This document shows positions 54,908 to 63,228 of a stretch of 64,000 bases of DNA, one piece after another; position 1 is the first letter of the stretch; every line of letters begins with the position of its first letter. A program made the position numbers and the translations under genes. This stretch comes from Arsenicicoccus sp. oral taxon 190 (GTDB lineage Bacteria > Actinomycetota > Actinomycetes > Actinomycetales > Dermatophilaceae): the NCBI RefSeq assembly GCF_001189535.1, contig NZ_CP012070.1:3286001-3350000 (forward strand), in the 5' to 3' direction. Below the pieces are notes generated by a model. That model was not told the origin of the DNA, ran no database searches, and saw only the letters and a program-made list of their open reading frames with translations.

Positions 54908-56722
54908 TCAGAAGCGGGCGGGCTCGCGGTAGATGCCCCACTCCGCGCGCAGGGCGTCGCAGATCTCGCCCAGCGTCGCCTCGGCGCGGACCGCGTCGAG
55001 CATGGCGGGGATCATGTTGTCCTGGGTCCGGGAGACCTCGACCATCCGGCGGACGGCGTCGGCGGCGATGTCCTCGTTGCGACCGGCGCGCCGCTGGCCG
55101 AGCACCTCCACCTGCTCGCGCTCCACCTCGTGGGAGACGCGCAGGATGTCGAGCTCGGAGCTCACGGACTCGGTGAGGCAGTTGACGCCGACGATCTTCT
55201 TCTGGCCGGACTCGAGCGCGAGCTGGTAGGTGAAGGCGGCGTCCCCGATCTCGGACATGAACCAGCCCTCCTCGATGCCGCGCAGGATGCCGGAGGTCAT
55301 TGGCCAGACCCCGCCCTCGGCCTTGCCGACGTTGTCGCGCACGACCTCGGCGAGCCGGGCCTTGTCGGCGGAGTCGACCGGCACCTTGCCCATGGACAGG
55401 ATGCGGGTGAAGATCGCCTCCGCCTCGGCCTCGATCGTGTCGGTCAGGGCCTCGACGTACCACGAACCACCCAGCGGGTCAGCGACATTGGTGACGCCCG
55501 TCTCCTCCATGATCACCTGCTGGGTCCGCAGGGCAATCTCGGCGGACTGCTCGGTGGGCAGCGCGAGGGTCTCGTCGAGGGCGTTGGTGTGCAGCGAGTT
55601 GGTGCCGCCGAGGACGCCGGCGAGGGCCTCGACCGCGGTGCGCACGACGTTGTTGTAGGGCTGCTGCGCCGTGAGCGACACCCCGGCCGTCTGCGTGTGG
55701 AAGCGCAGCTGCATGGCCTTCTCCGAGGTGGCGCCGTAGACGTCGCGCATCCAGCGCGCCCAGATGCGGCGGGCGGCGCGGAACTTGGCGATCTCCTCGA
55801 AGAAGTCGACGTGCGCGTCGAAGAAGAAGGACAGACCCGGGGCGAAGGAGTTGATGTCCAGGCCGCGGGACAGGCCGAGCTCGACGTAGCCGAAGCCGTC
55901 GGCGAGGGTGAAGGCGAGCTCCTGCGCGGCCGTCGCGCCGGCCTCGCGGATGTGGTAGCCGGAGACCGAGAGCGGCTTGTAGGCCTTGATGTTGGCATCG
56001 CAGTAGGCCATCAGGTCGCCGATGAGGCGCAGGTGCGGCTCGGGGGCGAAGAGCCACTCCTTCTGCGCGATGTACTCCTTGAAGATATCCGTCTGCAGCG
56101 TGCCGTTGAGCGTCGAGATGTCCACGCCCTGGCGCTCGGCGGCGACGAGGTACATGCAGAAGACCGGCACCGCGGGACCGGACACGGTCATCGAGGTGGT
56201 CGTGTCACCCATCGGGATGTCGCTGAAGAGGATGTCCATGTCGGACGCCGAGTCGATGGCGACGCCGCAGTGCCCGACCTCGCCGAGGCTCATCGGGTCG
56301 TCGGAGTCGCGCCCCATCAGCGTCGGCATGTCGAAGGCGACGGACAAGCCACCGCCGCCGCGGGCCAGGATCATCTTGTAGCGCTCGTTGGTCTGCACGG
56401 CGTTGCCGAAGCCCGCGAACTGGCGGATCGTCCAGCTCTTGCCGCGGTAGCCGGTCGCGTGCAGCCCTCGGGTGTAGGGGAACTCGCCGGGCCAGCCGAT
56501 GCGGTCCATGCGCTCGTCGGCGGCCGCCTGCTCGTCGGTGGGGCCGTAGACGGGCTCGACCTCGACGCCGGACAGGGTGGTGAAGTCGGCGTCGCGGACG
56601 CGGCCCTTGGCGACCGCCTCGTCGTAGCGCTCCTGCCAGCGACGACGCCCGTCGCGGCGGCGCTCGGGCGAGTCGGGGGCGGGGGCCGCGGAGGCGCTGC
56701 GCTGGGTCTCCTGGATGGTCAT
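54908..56722 (-). CDS. B12-dependent acyl-CoA mutase large subunit (MCM/ICM family)
   Basis: A 604-residue mutase barrel: [86 protein letters not shown] and [12 protein letters not shown]. Methylmalonyl-CoA mutase is about 730 residues because it carries a C-terminal cobalamin domain; that domain is missing here, as in isobutyryl-CoA mutase large subunits, so a separate small B12 protein is expected elsewhere. Methylmalonyl- or isobutyryl-CoA may be the substrate. meaB and an epimerase gene lie 2-5 kb away. A perfect palindrome covers its promoter. Confidence 0.9.
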   Translation of the reverse strand: MTIQETQRSASAAPAPDSPERRRDGRRRWQERYDEAVAKGRVRDADFTTLSGVEVEPVYGPTDEQAAADERMDRIGWPGEFPYTRGLHATGYRGKSWTIRQFAGFGNAVQTNERYKMILARGGGGLSVAFDMPTLMGRDSDDPMSLGEVGHCGVAIDSASDMDILFSDIPMGDTTTSMTVSGPAVPVFCMYLVAAERQGVDISTLNGTLQTDIFKEYIAQKEWLFAPEPHLRLIGDLMAYCDANIKAYKPLSVSGYHIREAGATAAQELAFTLADGFGYVELGLSRGLDINSFAPGLSFFFDAHVDFFEEIAKFRAARRIWARWMRDVYGATSEKAMQLRFHTQTAGVSLTAQQPYNNVVRTAVEALAGVLGGTNSLHTNALDETLALPTEQSAEIALRTQQVIMEETGVTNVADPLGGSWYVEALTDTIEAEAEAIFTRILSMGKVPVDSADKARLAEVVRDNVGKAEGGVWPMTSGILRGIEEGWFMSEIGDAAFTYQLALESGQKKIVGVNCLTESVSSELDILRVSHEVEREQVEVLGQRRAGRNEDIAADAVRRMVEVSRTQDNMIPAMLDAVRAEATLGEICDALRAEWGIYREPARF

Positions 56723-56733
56723 GGACCCCAATT

Positions 56734-56751
56734 TACTAGGACGTCCTAGTA
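56734..56751. promoter_or_regulatory. Perfect 18-bp operator-like palindrome before the mutase gene
   Basis: TACTAGGACGTCCTAGTA is a perfect 18-bp palindrome 12 bp upstream of the mutase ATG. It overlaps the only AT-rich, -10-like bases there. Such sites are typical of TetR/GntR-type repressors of acyl-CoA catabolism; the MarR-type regulator encoded upstream is a candidate, but this is not shown. Confidence 0.7.
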
Positions 56752-56841
56752 TCTGTCACCAGGCCGGCGCAGCAGATCGCGCCACGGGCGGTCAGCGGGT
56801 CATCCGATAGAGCCGGTCGACCGGTGAAGCCGGTCAGCCGG

Positions 56842-57357
56842 TCAGCCGGTGAAGTCGCCGCCCGCGACCCGCACCCGCCGCAGCAGCCCGAAGAGCTGCT
56901 CGTGCTCCTGCGTGCTCAGCACGTCGAGCCCGAAGCCCAGCTCGTGCAGATCCTGGGTCGCGGCCTCCATCACGGCGCGTCCGTCCTCGGTGATCTGGGC
57001 CAGCGTCCCGCGGCCGTCCGCGGGGTTGGGCACCCGCCGGACGTATCCCTGGGCCTCGAGCCGCTGCACGATGCTCGTCGCGCTCGTGGGGTGCACCATG
57101 AGGCGTTCGCCGATCTTGGACATCGGCAGCCCGGTGTCCCGCCCGAAGGCCAGCAGCACGAGCGCCTCGTAGCGCGCGAACGTGAGTCCGTGCTGCGCGC
57201 ACGCCTGGTCGAACTGCGTCGTCAGCATCTGCGCCACCCGCAGCAGGCTCGTCGCGGTGGCCATCTGCCGCGACGGCGCCGCGTCGCCCCAGCGCTCGCG
57301 CCACGAGGACTCGGCGCGGGCGATCGGGTCGAAGGGCAGGTTGAGCGGCGTGGTCAC
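56842..57357 (-). CDS. MarR-family transcriptional regulator
   Basis: A 171-residue winged-helix regulator: LLRVAQMLTTQFDQACAQHGLTFARYEALVLLAFGRDTGLPMSKIGERLMVHPTSATSIVQRLEAQGYVRRVPNPADGRGTLAQITEDG is a full MarR domain with the wing DGRG. The start is a GTG at 57357. The gene lies upstream of the mutase in the same direction; an octamer copy (57378) sits in its 5' gap. Target and ligand unknown. Confidence 0.9.
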   Translation of the reverse strand: MTTPLNLPFDPIARAESSWRERWGDAAPSRQMATATSLLRVAQMLTTQFDQACAQHGLTFARYEALVLLAFGRDTGLPMSKIGERLMVHPTSATSIVQRLEAQGYVRRVPNPADGRGTLAQITEDGRAVMEAATQDLHELGFGLDVLSTQEHEQLFGLLRRVRVAGGDFTG

Positions 57358-57421
57358 CTGGGCAGGATAGAGGCCCGTATGCCGCTCGGCCCGCCGCCCG
57401 GCGAGGCACCCGGCTCGCGCC

Positions 57422-57733
57422 TCAGGAGGAGCGCTCGGCGAGCCTGGCCTCGAGGCGCTCCAGCTTGCCGTCGAGCTCGCCGGTCCGGCCCGGGCGCAGG
57501 TCGGCCTTGAGGACCAGGCTGACACGGGGGCTGTGCTCGGCGCAGGCCTCGCACGCGCGCTTGATGACGGCCAGGCACTCGTCCCACTCCCCCTCGACGG
57601 TGGTGAACATCGCGTCGGTGCGGTGGGGCAGGCCGGAGTCCCGGACGACCTGGATGACGTCGGCGACGGCGTCGGAGACCGATCCCGACTCGTCCGCGGC
57701 GGTGGCGGGGGCGATGGAGAAGGCGAAGAGCAT
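57422..57733 (-). CDS. DUF77/MTH1187-type thiamine-binding-like protein
   Basis: A 103-residue ferredoxin-fold protein: FAFSIAPATAADESGSVSDAVADVIQVVRDSGLPHRTDAMFTTVEGEWDECLAVIKRAC. This pattern, with xGxxxxxxMxTxxEGxWDE, is the DUF77/YqgV family; some homologues bind thiamine or its precursors. Actual ligand unknown. Located 10 bp downstream of the DUF4184 gene's stop on the same strand. Confidence 0.85.
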   Translation of the reverse strand: MLFAFSIAPATAADESGSVSDAVADVIQVVRDSGLPHRTDAMFTTVEGEWDECLAVIKRACEACAEHSPRVSLVLKADLRPGRTGELDGKLERLEARLAERSS

Positions 57734-57743
57734 GGCTCGCACG

Positions 57744-58511
57744 CTACCCGGCGGAGGCGGCCACGTCATCGAGGGGTGACAGCAGCTGCCAGACGACCGA
57801 GAGCAGCACCAGCCCGGCCCCGGCGACGCCGATGGCGGCGGTCAGCATGAAGTAGGCCAGCGCGTGGTAGCCCATGTAGGGCCCCACCGTGATCAGCTCG
57901 TATGCCGCCGCCGCGCCGCCCGCCAGCAGCGGCACCGGGATCAGCCACGGCGCGAGCTGCGGCACCCGGCGGGGACGGCGGACCGGGGTCCGGCGGCCGA
58001 GCACCCGCCACGCGACGAGCGCGACGACGGCCAGGCCGAGGATCGAGGAGAGGTACATCGACCAGCGCGCCACGGGGTGGCCGGCCAGGTCCTGGGTCAG
58101 CCAGGGGACGTGCCCGGCCGCCCAGCTGTCGTCGTTGGTGATCTGGTCCCAGCCGAGGTGGGCCACCGCGCCGATGGCCACGGACGGCAGCAGCCACCAC
58201 CAATAGCTGCGGTGCCGCGCCGAGCGGGTCCGCAGCCGCTCCCGCAGCAGGTCGGGGGCGGCGTCCAGCAGCGGCTCGGCCAGCAGCAACGACCACAGCA
58301 CAGTCAGCAGCACCCCCACCGGGAGGCAGAACGCCACGAGGCCGACCGCGGTGTGCGTCCAGGCGTGCGCCGCGTCCCGGCTGCCGACCACGGCACCCGG
58401 CAGGAAGAGCGGCACGTCCGGCACCAGCGACCCGCACACGAGCCCCGCGAAGGGCAGCGGCGAGCGCCGCAGCGGCAGGATCAGCGCTGGGTGGGCAAGG
58501 GTGAACGGCAC
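57744..58511 (-). CDS. DUF4184 membrane protein
   Basis: A 255-residue protein beginning MPFTLAHPALILPLRRSP with LVCGSLVPDVPLFLPG, the DUF4184 signature, followed by about six more hydrophobic segments and an HLGWDQIT motif. Related zinc-hydrolase-like YdjM/DUF457 proteins share the N-terminal His-Pro pattern, but no activity is established. The GTG start has only a weak ribosome site. Followed by DUF77. Confidence 0.85.
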   Translation of the reverse strand: MPFTLAHPALILPLRRSPLPFAGLVCGSLVPDVPLFLPGAVVGSRDAAHAWTHTAVGLVAFCLPVGVLLTVLWSLLLAEPLLDAAPDLLRERLRTRSARHRSYWWWLLPSVAIGAVAHLGWDQITNDDSWAAGHVPWLTQDLAGHPVARWSMYLSSILGLAVVALVAWRVLGRRTPVRRPRRVPQLAPWLIPVPLLAGGAAAAYELITVGPYMGYHALAYFMLTAAIGVAGAGLVLLSVVWQLLSPLDDVAASAG

Positions 58512-58563
58512 CCCACCATCCTATCGACGCCCTCCCCCGCGGGAGAGTCGGCCGACGATGACG

Positions 58564-58612
58564 ACGTGCGTGGGCGTGGGCGTGGGCGTGCGGGCGGTTA
58601 CGGCATACGCCG
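58564..58612. repeat. GGGCGT hexamer run and a small hairpin with CATACG loop
   Basis: GTGGGC/GGGCGT is repeated at least three times (58570-58590). Then ACGGC-ATAC-GCCGT (58600-58613) forms a 5-bp stem whose loop is the ATAC of an octamer copy. The gap lies between DUF4184 and meaB. No gene is seen here. Confidence 0.6.
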
Positions 58613-58635
58613 TCGTGGTGAGGCGAGCCGCGGCG

Positions 58636-59595
58636 TCAGGTGAGGTCGGCGAGGATCTGGTCGGCCGCGGAGTAGGAGTCCTGCTCGCCGTCGACCACCG
58701 CGGCGGCCAGCGTGTCGACGCCGTGCTCCCCGCGCAGGTCCCCCATGCGCTCGCGCAGCGACTTGATGACGATCGCCTCGATCTCGTCGGCGGCGCGACG
58801 CAGCCGGCGGGCGCGCAGCTCGCCCTTGTCCTTCATCCACGTCAGGTGCTTGTCGAGCGCCTCAACCACCTCGTCGACGCCCTCGTCGCGCGACGCGACG
58901 GTCTTCACCACCGGCGGGCGCCACAGCCCGGGCTCGGTCCGGTCGCCGAGCGAGATCATGTGCCGTATGTCGCGGACGGTGTTGTCGGCGCCGTCGCGGT
59001 CGGCCTTGTTGACGACGAAGACGTCGCCGATCTCGAGGATGCCGGCCTTGGCAGCCTGGATGCCGTCGCCCATGCCGGGTGCCAGCAGCACGACCGTGGT
59101 GTCGGCGAGACCGACGATCTCGACCTCCGACTGGCCCACCCCGACGGTCTCGACGAGCACCACGTCGCAGCCGGCCGCGTCGAGGACGCGCAGCGCCTGC
59201 GGGGTGGTCCAGGACAGACCGCCAAGGTGACCGCGCGAGGCCATCGAGCGGATGTAGACCCGCGGGTCCAGGACGTGGTCGGTCATCCGGATGCGGTCCC
59301 CGAGCAGGGCACCCCCCGAGAAGGGCGACGACGGGTCCACGGCCAGCACCCCCACCCGCAGGTCCCGGCGGCGCAGCGCCGTCACGAGGGCGTTGGTCGA
59401 GGTCGACTTGCCGACGCCCGGCGAGCCCGTGATCCCGATGATGTGGGCGTGCCCGCTGTAGGGGGCGAGCGCGGCCATCACCTCGCGCAGGGCCGGGTGT
59501 GCGTCCTCCACCATGGAGATCAGCCGGGCAACCGCCCGGGGCGCACCCCTGCGGGCCTGCTCGACGAGGGTCGGGATGTCGACCGGACGGGTCAC
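58636..59595 (-). CDS. meaB: Methylmalonyl-CoA mutase-associated GTPase
   Basis: A 319-residue G3E P-loop GTPase (MeaB/ArgK): P-loop GITGSPGVGKSTSTNALV, VGVLAVDPSSPFSGGALLGDRIRM, SMASRGHLGGLS, VETVGVGQSEVEI and the base-recognition VVNKADRDGADN. MeaB chaperones cobalamin loading and protects B12 mutases, supporting the mutase at 54908. The GTG start has GGAGGAG about 8 bases ahead. Second gene after thiolase on the same strand, with a long hairpin between. Confidence 0.96.
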   Translation of the reverse strand: MTRPVDIPTLVEQARRGAPRAVARLISMVEDAHPALREVMAALAPYSGHAHIIGITGSPGVGKSTSTNALVTALRRRDLRVGVLAVDPSSPFSGGALLGDRIRMTDHVLDPRVYIRSMASRGHLGGLSWTTPQALRVLDAAGCDVVLVETVGVGQSEVEIVGLADTTVVLLAPGMGDGIQAAKAGILEIGDVFVVNKADRDGADNTVRDIRHMISLGDRTEPGLWRPPVVKTVASRDEGVDEVVEALDKHLTWMKDKGELRARRLRRAADEIEAIVIKSLRERMGDLRGEHGVDTLAAAVVDGEQDSYSAADQILADLT

Positions 59596-59634
59596 GGTGT
59601 CAGCTCCTCCTGGGTGGTGCGCCGGCTGTCAGGA

Positions 59635-59694
59635 CCTGCCGTCGGTCGTCGGTCTCGCTCGCCCGAGCAGGCGAGATCGACGACCGGCGGCAGG
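59635..59694. repeat. Stop-proximal hairpin family, copy after thiolase gene
   Basis: Left arm 59635-59658 (CCTGCCGTCGGTCGTCGG...) and right arm 59671-59694 pair over 24 positions with only two wobble-type differences, the strongest hairpin of the family. The right end CCGGCGGCAGG is five bases from the thiolase stop. It may terminate the thiolase transcript before meaB. Confidence 0.8.
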
Positions 59695-59698
59695 GAGG

Positions 59699-60898
59699 TC
59701 AGGGGGTGACCTTGATGATCAGGGCGTCGCCCTGACCACCGCCGCCGCACAGCGCGGCCGCGCCGGTGCCCCCGCCACGACGGCCCAGCTCGAGCGCCAG
59801 GGTCAGCACGATGCGGGCGCCGGACATGCCGAGCGGGTGACCCAGCGCGATGGCGCCGCCGTTGACGTTGATGCGGTCCTGGTCCAGGCCGAGCTCGCGC
59901 GCCGAGGCGATGCCGACCGCCGCGAAGGCCTCGTTGATCTCGACGAGGTCGAGGTCGGAGGGCGCGATGCCCTCCTTGCGGCAGGCGGCCGCGATGGCCG
60001 CCGACGGCTGCAGCTGCAGCGACGAGTCGGGCCCGGCGACGATGCCGTGCGCGCCGATCTCCGCGATCCAGCTCAGGCCCAGCTCCTCGGCCTTGGCCTT
60101 GCTCATGACGACCACGGCAGCGGCGCCGTCGGAGATCTGCGAGGCCGAGCCGGCCGTGATGGTGCCGTCCTTGCTGAAGGCCGGCTTGAGCCGGCCGAGG
60201 GACTCGGCGGTGGTGTCGCCCCGGACCCCCTCGTCGGTCTTGAACTCGATGGGGTCGCCCTTGCGCTGCGGGATGGTCACCGGGACCACCTCGTCGTCGT
60301 AGCGGCCCTCCTGCCACGCCTGCGCGGCCAGCTGGTGCGAGCGCGCGGCGAAGGCGTCCTGCTCCTCGCGGGAGACGGCGGTGTCGCCGGCGTTCTGCGC
60401 CTCGGTCAGCAGGCCCATCGGCTGCTCGGTGAAGACGTCCCACAGGCCGTCGACGATCATCGAGTCGGCGAGGGTGGCGTCGCCATACTTGAACCCGTCG
60501 CGGGACTTCGCCAGCAGGTGCGGGGCGTTGGTCATGGACTCCTGGCCGCCGGCCATGACGATCTCGACCTCACCGGCACGGATGAGCTGGTCGGCGAGAG
60601 CGATCGCGTCCAGCCCCGACAGGCACACCTTGTTGATGGTGAGGGCCGGGACGGTCATCGGGATGCCGGCCTTGACCGCCGCCTGGCGCGCCGGGATCTG
60701 GCCGGCGCCGGCCGTCAGCACCTGCCCCATGATCACGTAGTCGATCTGCTCCGGGGAGACCTTGGCCTTGTCGAGGGCCCCCTTGATGGCCACCGCGCCG
60801 AGGTCGGCACCGCTGAAGCCCTTGAGCGACCCCATGAGGCGGCCCATGGGGGTGCGAGCGCCGGCGACGATGACCGACGGGGAGGATGCAACGGACAT
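59699..60898 (-). CDS. Acetyl-CoA acetyltransferase (thiolase)
   Basis: A 399-residue thiolase. Catalytic cysteine in [34 protein letters not shown] with the catalytic His, and the second cysteine in [15 protein letters not shown]. It condenses or cleaves acetoacetyl-CoA and related acyl-CoAs. Fits the short-chain acyl-CoA context (meaB, mutase, epimerase, etf). Divergent from the epimerase gene across 170 bp. Confidence 0.95.
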   Translation of the reverse strand: MSVASSPSVIVAGARTPMGRLMGSLKGFSGADLGAVAIKGALDKAKVSPEQIDYVIMGQVLTAGAGQIPARQAAVKAGIPMTVPALTINKVCLSGLDAIALADQLIRAGEVEIVMAGGQESMTNAPHLLAKSRDGFKYGDATLADSMIVDGLWDVFTEQPMGLLTEAQNAGDTAVSREEQDAFAARSHQLAAQAWQEGRYDDEVVPVTIPQRKGDPIEFKTDEGVRGDTTAESLGRLKPAFSKDGTITAGSASQISDGAAAVVVMSKAKAEELGLSWIAEIGAHGIVAGPDSSLQLQPSAAIAAACRKEGIAPSDLDLVEINEAFAAVGIASARELGLDQDRINVNGGAIALGHPLGMSGARIVLTLALELGRRGGGTGAAALCGGGGQGDALIIKVTP

Positions 60899-61068
60899 GG
60901 GTGGAGCCTCCAGCAGCGGTGATGGGATGTTGTGGTCCGCCCACCTTATCCAGGTCGCCCGCCCCGACGCTGCCCCGGGAAGGGCGGTACGCCCGAGGGG
61001 CGGCGTGAGGCTCGTCATACGGCCACCCCGCCCGGCGCGGTCCGGGCCCGCCAGCCTAGGGTTGAGGC

Positions 61069-61515
61069 ATGGCTGACAACGCACTGCAGGGACTGTTCAC
61101 GCACATCGACCACGTCGGCATCGCGGTCCGCGACCTCGACGAGGCGATCGAGTTCTACGAGACCAAGTACGGCATGACGATGGCCCACCGCGAGGTCAAC
61201 GAGGAGCAGGGCGTCGCCGAGGCGATGATGGCGGTCGGCGACTCGACCTCCCACATCCAGCTCCTCGCACCGCTCAACGAGCAGAGCACGATCGCCAAGT
61301 TCATCGACAAGTCGGGCGTGGGCATGCAGCAGATGGCGTACCGCGTCGAGTCCATCGACGACGTGTGCGCGACGCTGCGCGAGCGCGGTCTGCGGCTGCT
61401 CTACCCCGAGCCCCGGCGCGGCACCGCCAGCTCCCGGATCAACTTCATCCACCCCAAGGACGCCGGGGGCGTGCTGGTCGAGCTGGTCGAGCCGGCGCCG
61501 GGCGGCATGCACTGA
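61069..61515 (+). CDS. mce: Methylmalonyl-CoA epimerase
   Basis: A 148-residue vicinal-oxygen-chelate protein. Metal ligands appear in [13 protein letters not shown] (His), [12 protein letters not shown] (Gln), [12 protein letters not shown] and [10 protein letters not shown] (Glu). It interconverts the (S)- and (R)-methylmalonyl-CoA that link propionyl-CoA carboxylase and mutase. Length and motifs are standard. Only GAGG three bases ahead of the ATG suggests weak or leaderless initiation. Confidence 0.95.
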   Translation: MADNALQGLFTHIDHVGIAVRDLDEAIEFYETKYGMTMAHREVNEEQGVAEAMMAVGDSTSHIQLLAPLNEQSTIAKFIDKSGVGMQQMAYRVESIDDVCATLRERGLRLLYPEPRRGTASSRINFIHPKDAGGVLVELVEPAPGGMH

Positions 61516-61536
61516 GCCCAGCTCCAGGCCGTATGC

Positions 61537-61570
61537 CGAGCGCCCGACCCCCCGCGGGGCCGGGCGCTCG
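61537..61570 (+). terminator. Terminator after mce
   Basis: CGAGCGCCCG (61537-61546) pairs exactly with CGGGCGCTCG (61561-61570), and the loop itself contains CCCC-GC-GGGG. An octamer GTATGCCG (61531-61538) overlaps the left shoulder. No T-tract. Confidence 0.75.
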
Positions 61571-61609
61571 CGCGTCCCGCCGCCCTGCCCAGCGTCCCCG
61601 GGCCCGCCC

Positions 61610-61720
61610 CGCGTCCCCCGTCTTGTCTGGCGTCGCCCGTCTTGTCTCGCGTCCCCCGTCTCGCCCCGCGTCCCCCGTCTTGAGCTGCAGCCCGAGACGG
61701 AGGATGGCCGTGCAGACGCG
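61610..61720. repeat. Upstream 19-bp repeat array
   Basis: Four consecutive 19-bp units start at 61610, 61629, 61648 and 61667, close variants of CGCGTCCCCCGTCTTGTCT. An inverted-orientation unit (AGACGGAGGATGGCC, about 61695-61710) and a partial one follow. The unit is the same as in the array downstream of the nuclease gene. The remaining part of the 359-bp gap (61516-61874) holds the mce terminator, an octamer copy and the start region of the nuclease gene. Confidence 0.9.
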
Positions 61721-61874
61721 GGACAGTGGTCGAGACGGCACCTGGCGGAGGGTCAGCGCCGGTCACCACGTCATCGCGCGTCGACGGCCGTCCACAGGGC
61801 CAAACTCTCCGAAACGTGGTTATCCACAAGTCACCGCAGGAGTATGGCCACACACGCCCCGCAGCCGCAGGGTG

Positions 61875-62798
61875 ATGGGCATGACCATCGCACCAGCACT
61901 CCTCGCGCGTCCGTACTTCTCCCGCCACGATGCGCTCTCCTCCGGTGCCTGCGACGCCGAGCTCCGCACCGCGTGCCAGGACGGCGTCATCACCCGCATT
62001 CGTCGGGGGTTCTACACCGGGCGGCCCGTGCCGTGGCCGGTCGACCGGTACCGCGTCGACGCCCTGATCGAGCAGGCCCTGCATCCGCAGCAGCGGCCCA
62101 GTCACCACACCGCCCTGGCGGTCGCGCGGCTGCCGCTGCACGAGCCCGACCTCTCGGTGCTGCACATGCGCTGGCGGTCTGCCGGGCGCCGGCAGCGCTC
62201 CGGCCGGACCCACGTCCACGAGGCCCTCTTCCCCGACTCGGGGTGCCGGGTCGCCCGCGCCGTCATGGAGACGGCTCTGCTCGACCCCGAGTCCGCCCTC
62301 ATGGCGGCCGACGAGGCGCTTCGGAACCGTCGGACGACCGTGGACGACCTCGGGCTCTGGGCCCGACGGCTCGCGTTCTCGCGCGGCGGTGCGGGCGTCG
62401 TGCTCGTGCACCGGCTGGCCGACGGCCGCCGCGAGTCCCCCGGTGAGTCCCGGTCCGCGCTGGCGCTGCACCACCTCGGTTACGCCACGACGCCGCAGGT
62501 CACGGTCGTCGGCCGCCAGGGGGACTACCGCGTGGACGAAGCTCTCGACGGCGAGTGGGTCTGCTTCGAGTACGACGGCCGAGACAAGTATGCCGACCCG
62601 CTGTCACGGCGCGCGCTGCCCCGCGAGAAGCTGCGCGAGGACGACATCCGGGACCAGGGGTGGGAGGTCGTGCGCATCACCAACGAGCTGCTGGCCGACC
62701 CCGTCCTCCTGCGCCGCACGGTGGAGGCGGCGCGGGCCCGAGCGCGTCGGCGGCACGGAGCAGCCGTCCGCGCCAGCGACCGTACGTCCCTGGTCTGA
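61875..62798 (+). CDS. AbiEi-like winged-helix protein fused to a DUF559-type nuclease domain
   Basis: A 307-residue protein. Residues about 5-50 form a winged helix like the AbiEi antitoxin N-terminus (ARPYFSRHDALSSGACDAELRTACQDGVITRIRRGFYTG). A middle region (HHTALAVARLPLHEPDLSVLHMRW; CRVARAVMETALLDPESALMAADEAL) follows. The C-terminus matches DUF559, a Vsr/PD-(D/E)XK-related nuclease fold: E191 in GESRSALALHHLGY, D221 in GDYRVDEAL, E232 and D234 in FEYDGRDKY, then EKLREDDIRDQGWEVVRI. Start ATG 61875 or 61881. No AbiEii toxin gene is adjacent. The gene is enclosed by 19-bp repeat arrays. Confidence 0.82.
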   Translation: MGMTIAPALLARPYFSRHDALSSGACDAELRTACQDGVITRIRRGFYTGRPVPWPVDRYRVDALIEQALHPQQRPSHHTALAVARLPLHEPDLSVLHMRWRSAGRRQRSGRTHVHEALFPDSGCRVARAVMETALLDPESALMAADEALRNRRTTVDDLGLWARRLAFSRGGAGVVLVHRLADGRRESPGESRSALALHHLGYATTPQVTVVGRQGDYRVDEALDGEWVCFEYDGRDKYADPLSRRALPREKLREDDIRDQGWEVVRITNELLADPVLLRRTVEAARARARRRHGAAVRASDRTSLV

Positions 62799-62800
62799 GC

Positions 62801-63228
62801 CTGCATCCCCCGTCTTGCTCTGCGTCCCCCGTCTCCGGCTGCATCGCCAGACCGGAGATGACCGTCGAGACCTGCGTCCCCCGTCTCGCCTTGCATCCCC
62901 CGTCTTGCCCTGCGTCCCCCGTCCTGCCTTGCATCCCCAGTCTTGCCCTGCGTCCCCCGTCTCCGGCTGCAACGCCAGACCGGGGATGGCCGTCGAGACC
63001 GGGGATGGCCGTCGAGACCGGGGATGTGGACCAAGACCGCGCAGAGCGGCCCCGGACCGGGGATGTCCGTCTAGGCCTGCATCCCCCGTCTTGCCCTGCG
63101 TCCCCCGTCTCCGGCTGCAGCGCCAGACCGGAGATGGCCGCAGAGACGGAGGATGGCCGCAGAGACCGGGGATGGCCGCAGAGACGGAGGATGGCCGTCC
63201 AGACCGGGCAAAGCGGCCCCGGACCGGG
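62801..63228. repeat. Downstream 19-bp repeat array, two orientations
   Basis: Nineteen or more units in exact 19-bp register. Block 1: three units 62801-62857. Block 2: eight units 62872-63023. Block 3: eight units 63077-63228. Forward type is YTGCRTCCCCCGTCTYGCC; reverse type is ATGGCCGYNGAGACSGGGG, sharing the core AGACSGRGGATG with the complement of the first. Each block runs forward units, then a hinge unit (CTGCAnCGCCAGACCGGRG), then reverse units, so blocks are large imperfect palindromes. The 14-bp pieces at 62858 and 63063 are similar. The array fills the whole gap between two convergent stop codons; 19 is not a multiple of three, so it is not coding. Confidence 0.92.

Noticed and set aside
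62801..63228. CRISPR array
   Set aside because: Units are contiguous 19-mers without unique spacers, orientation flips within blocks, and no cas genes are present.
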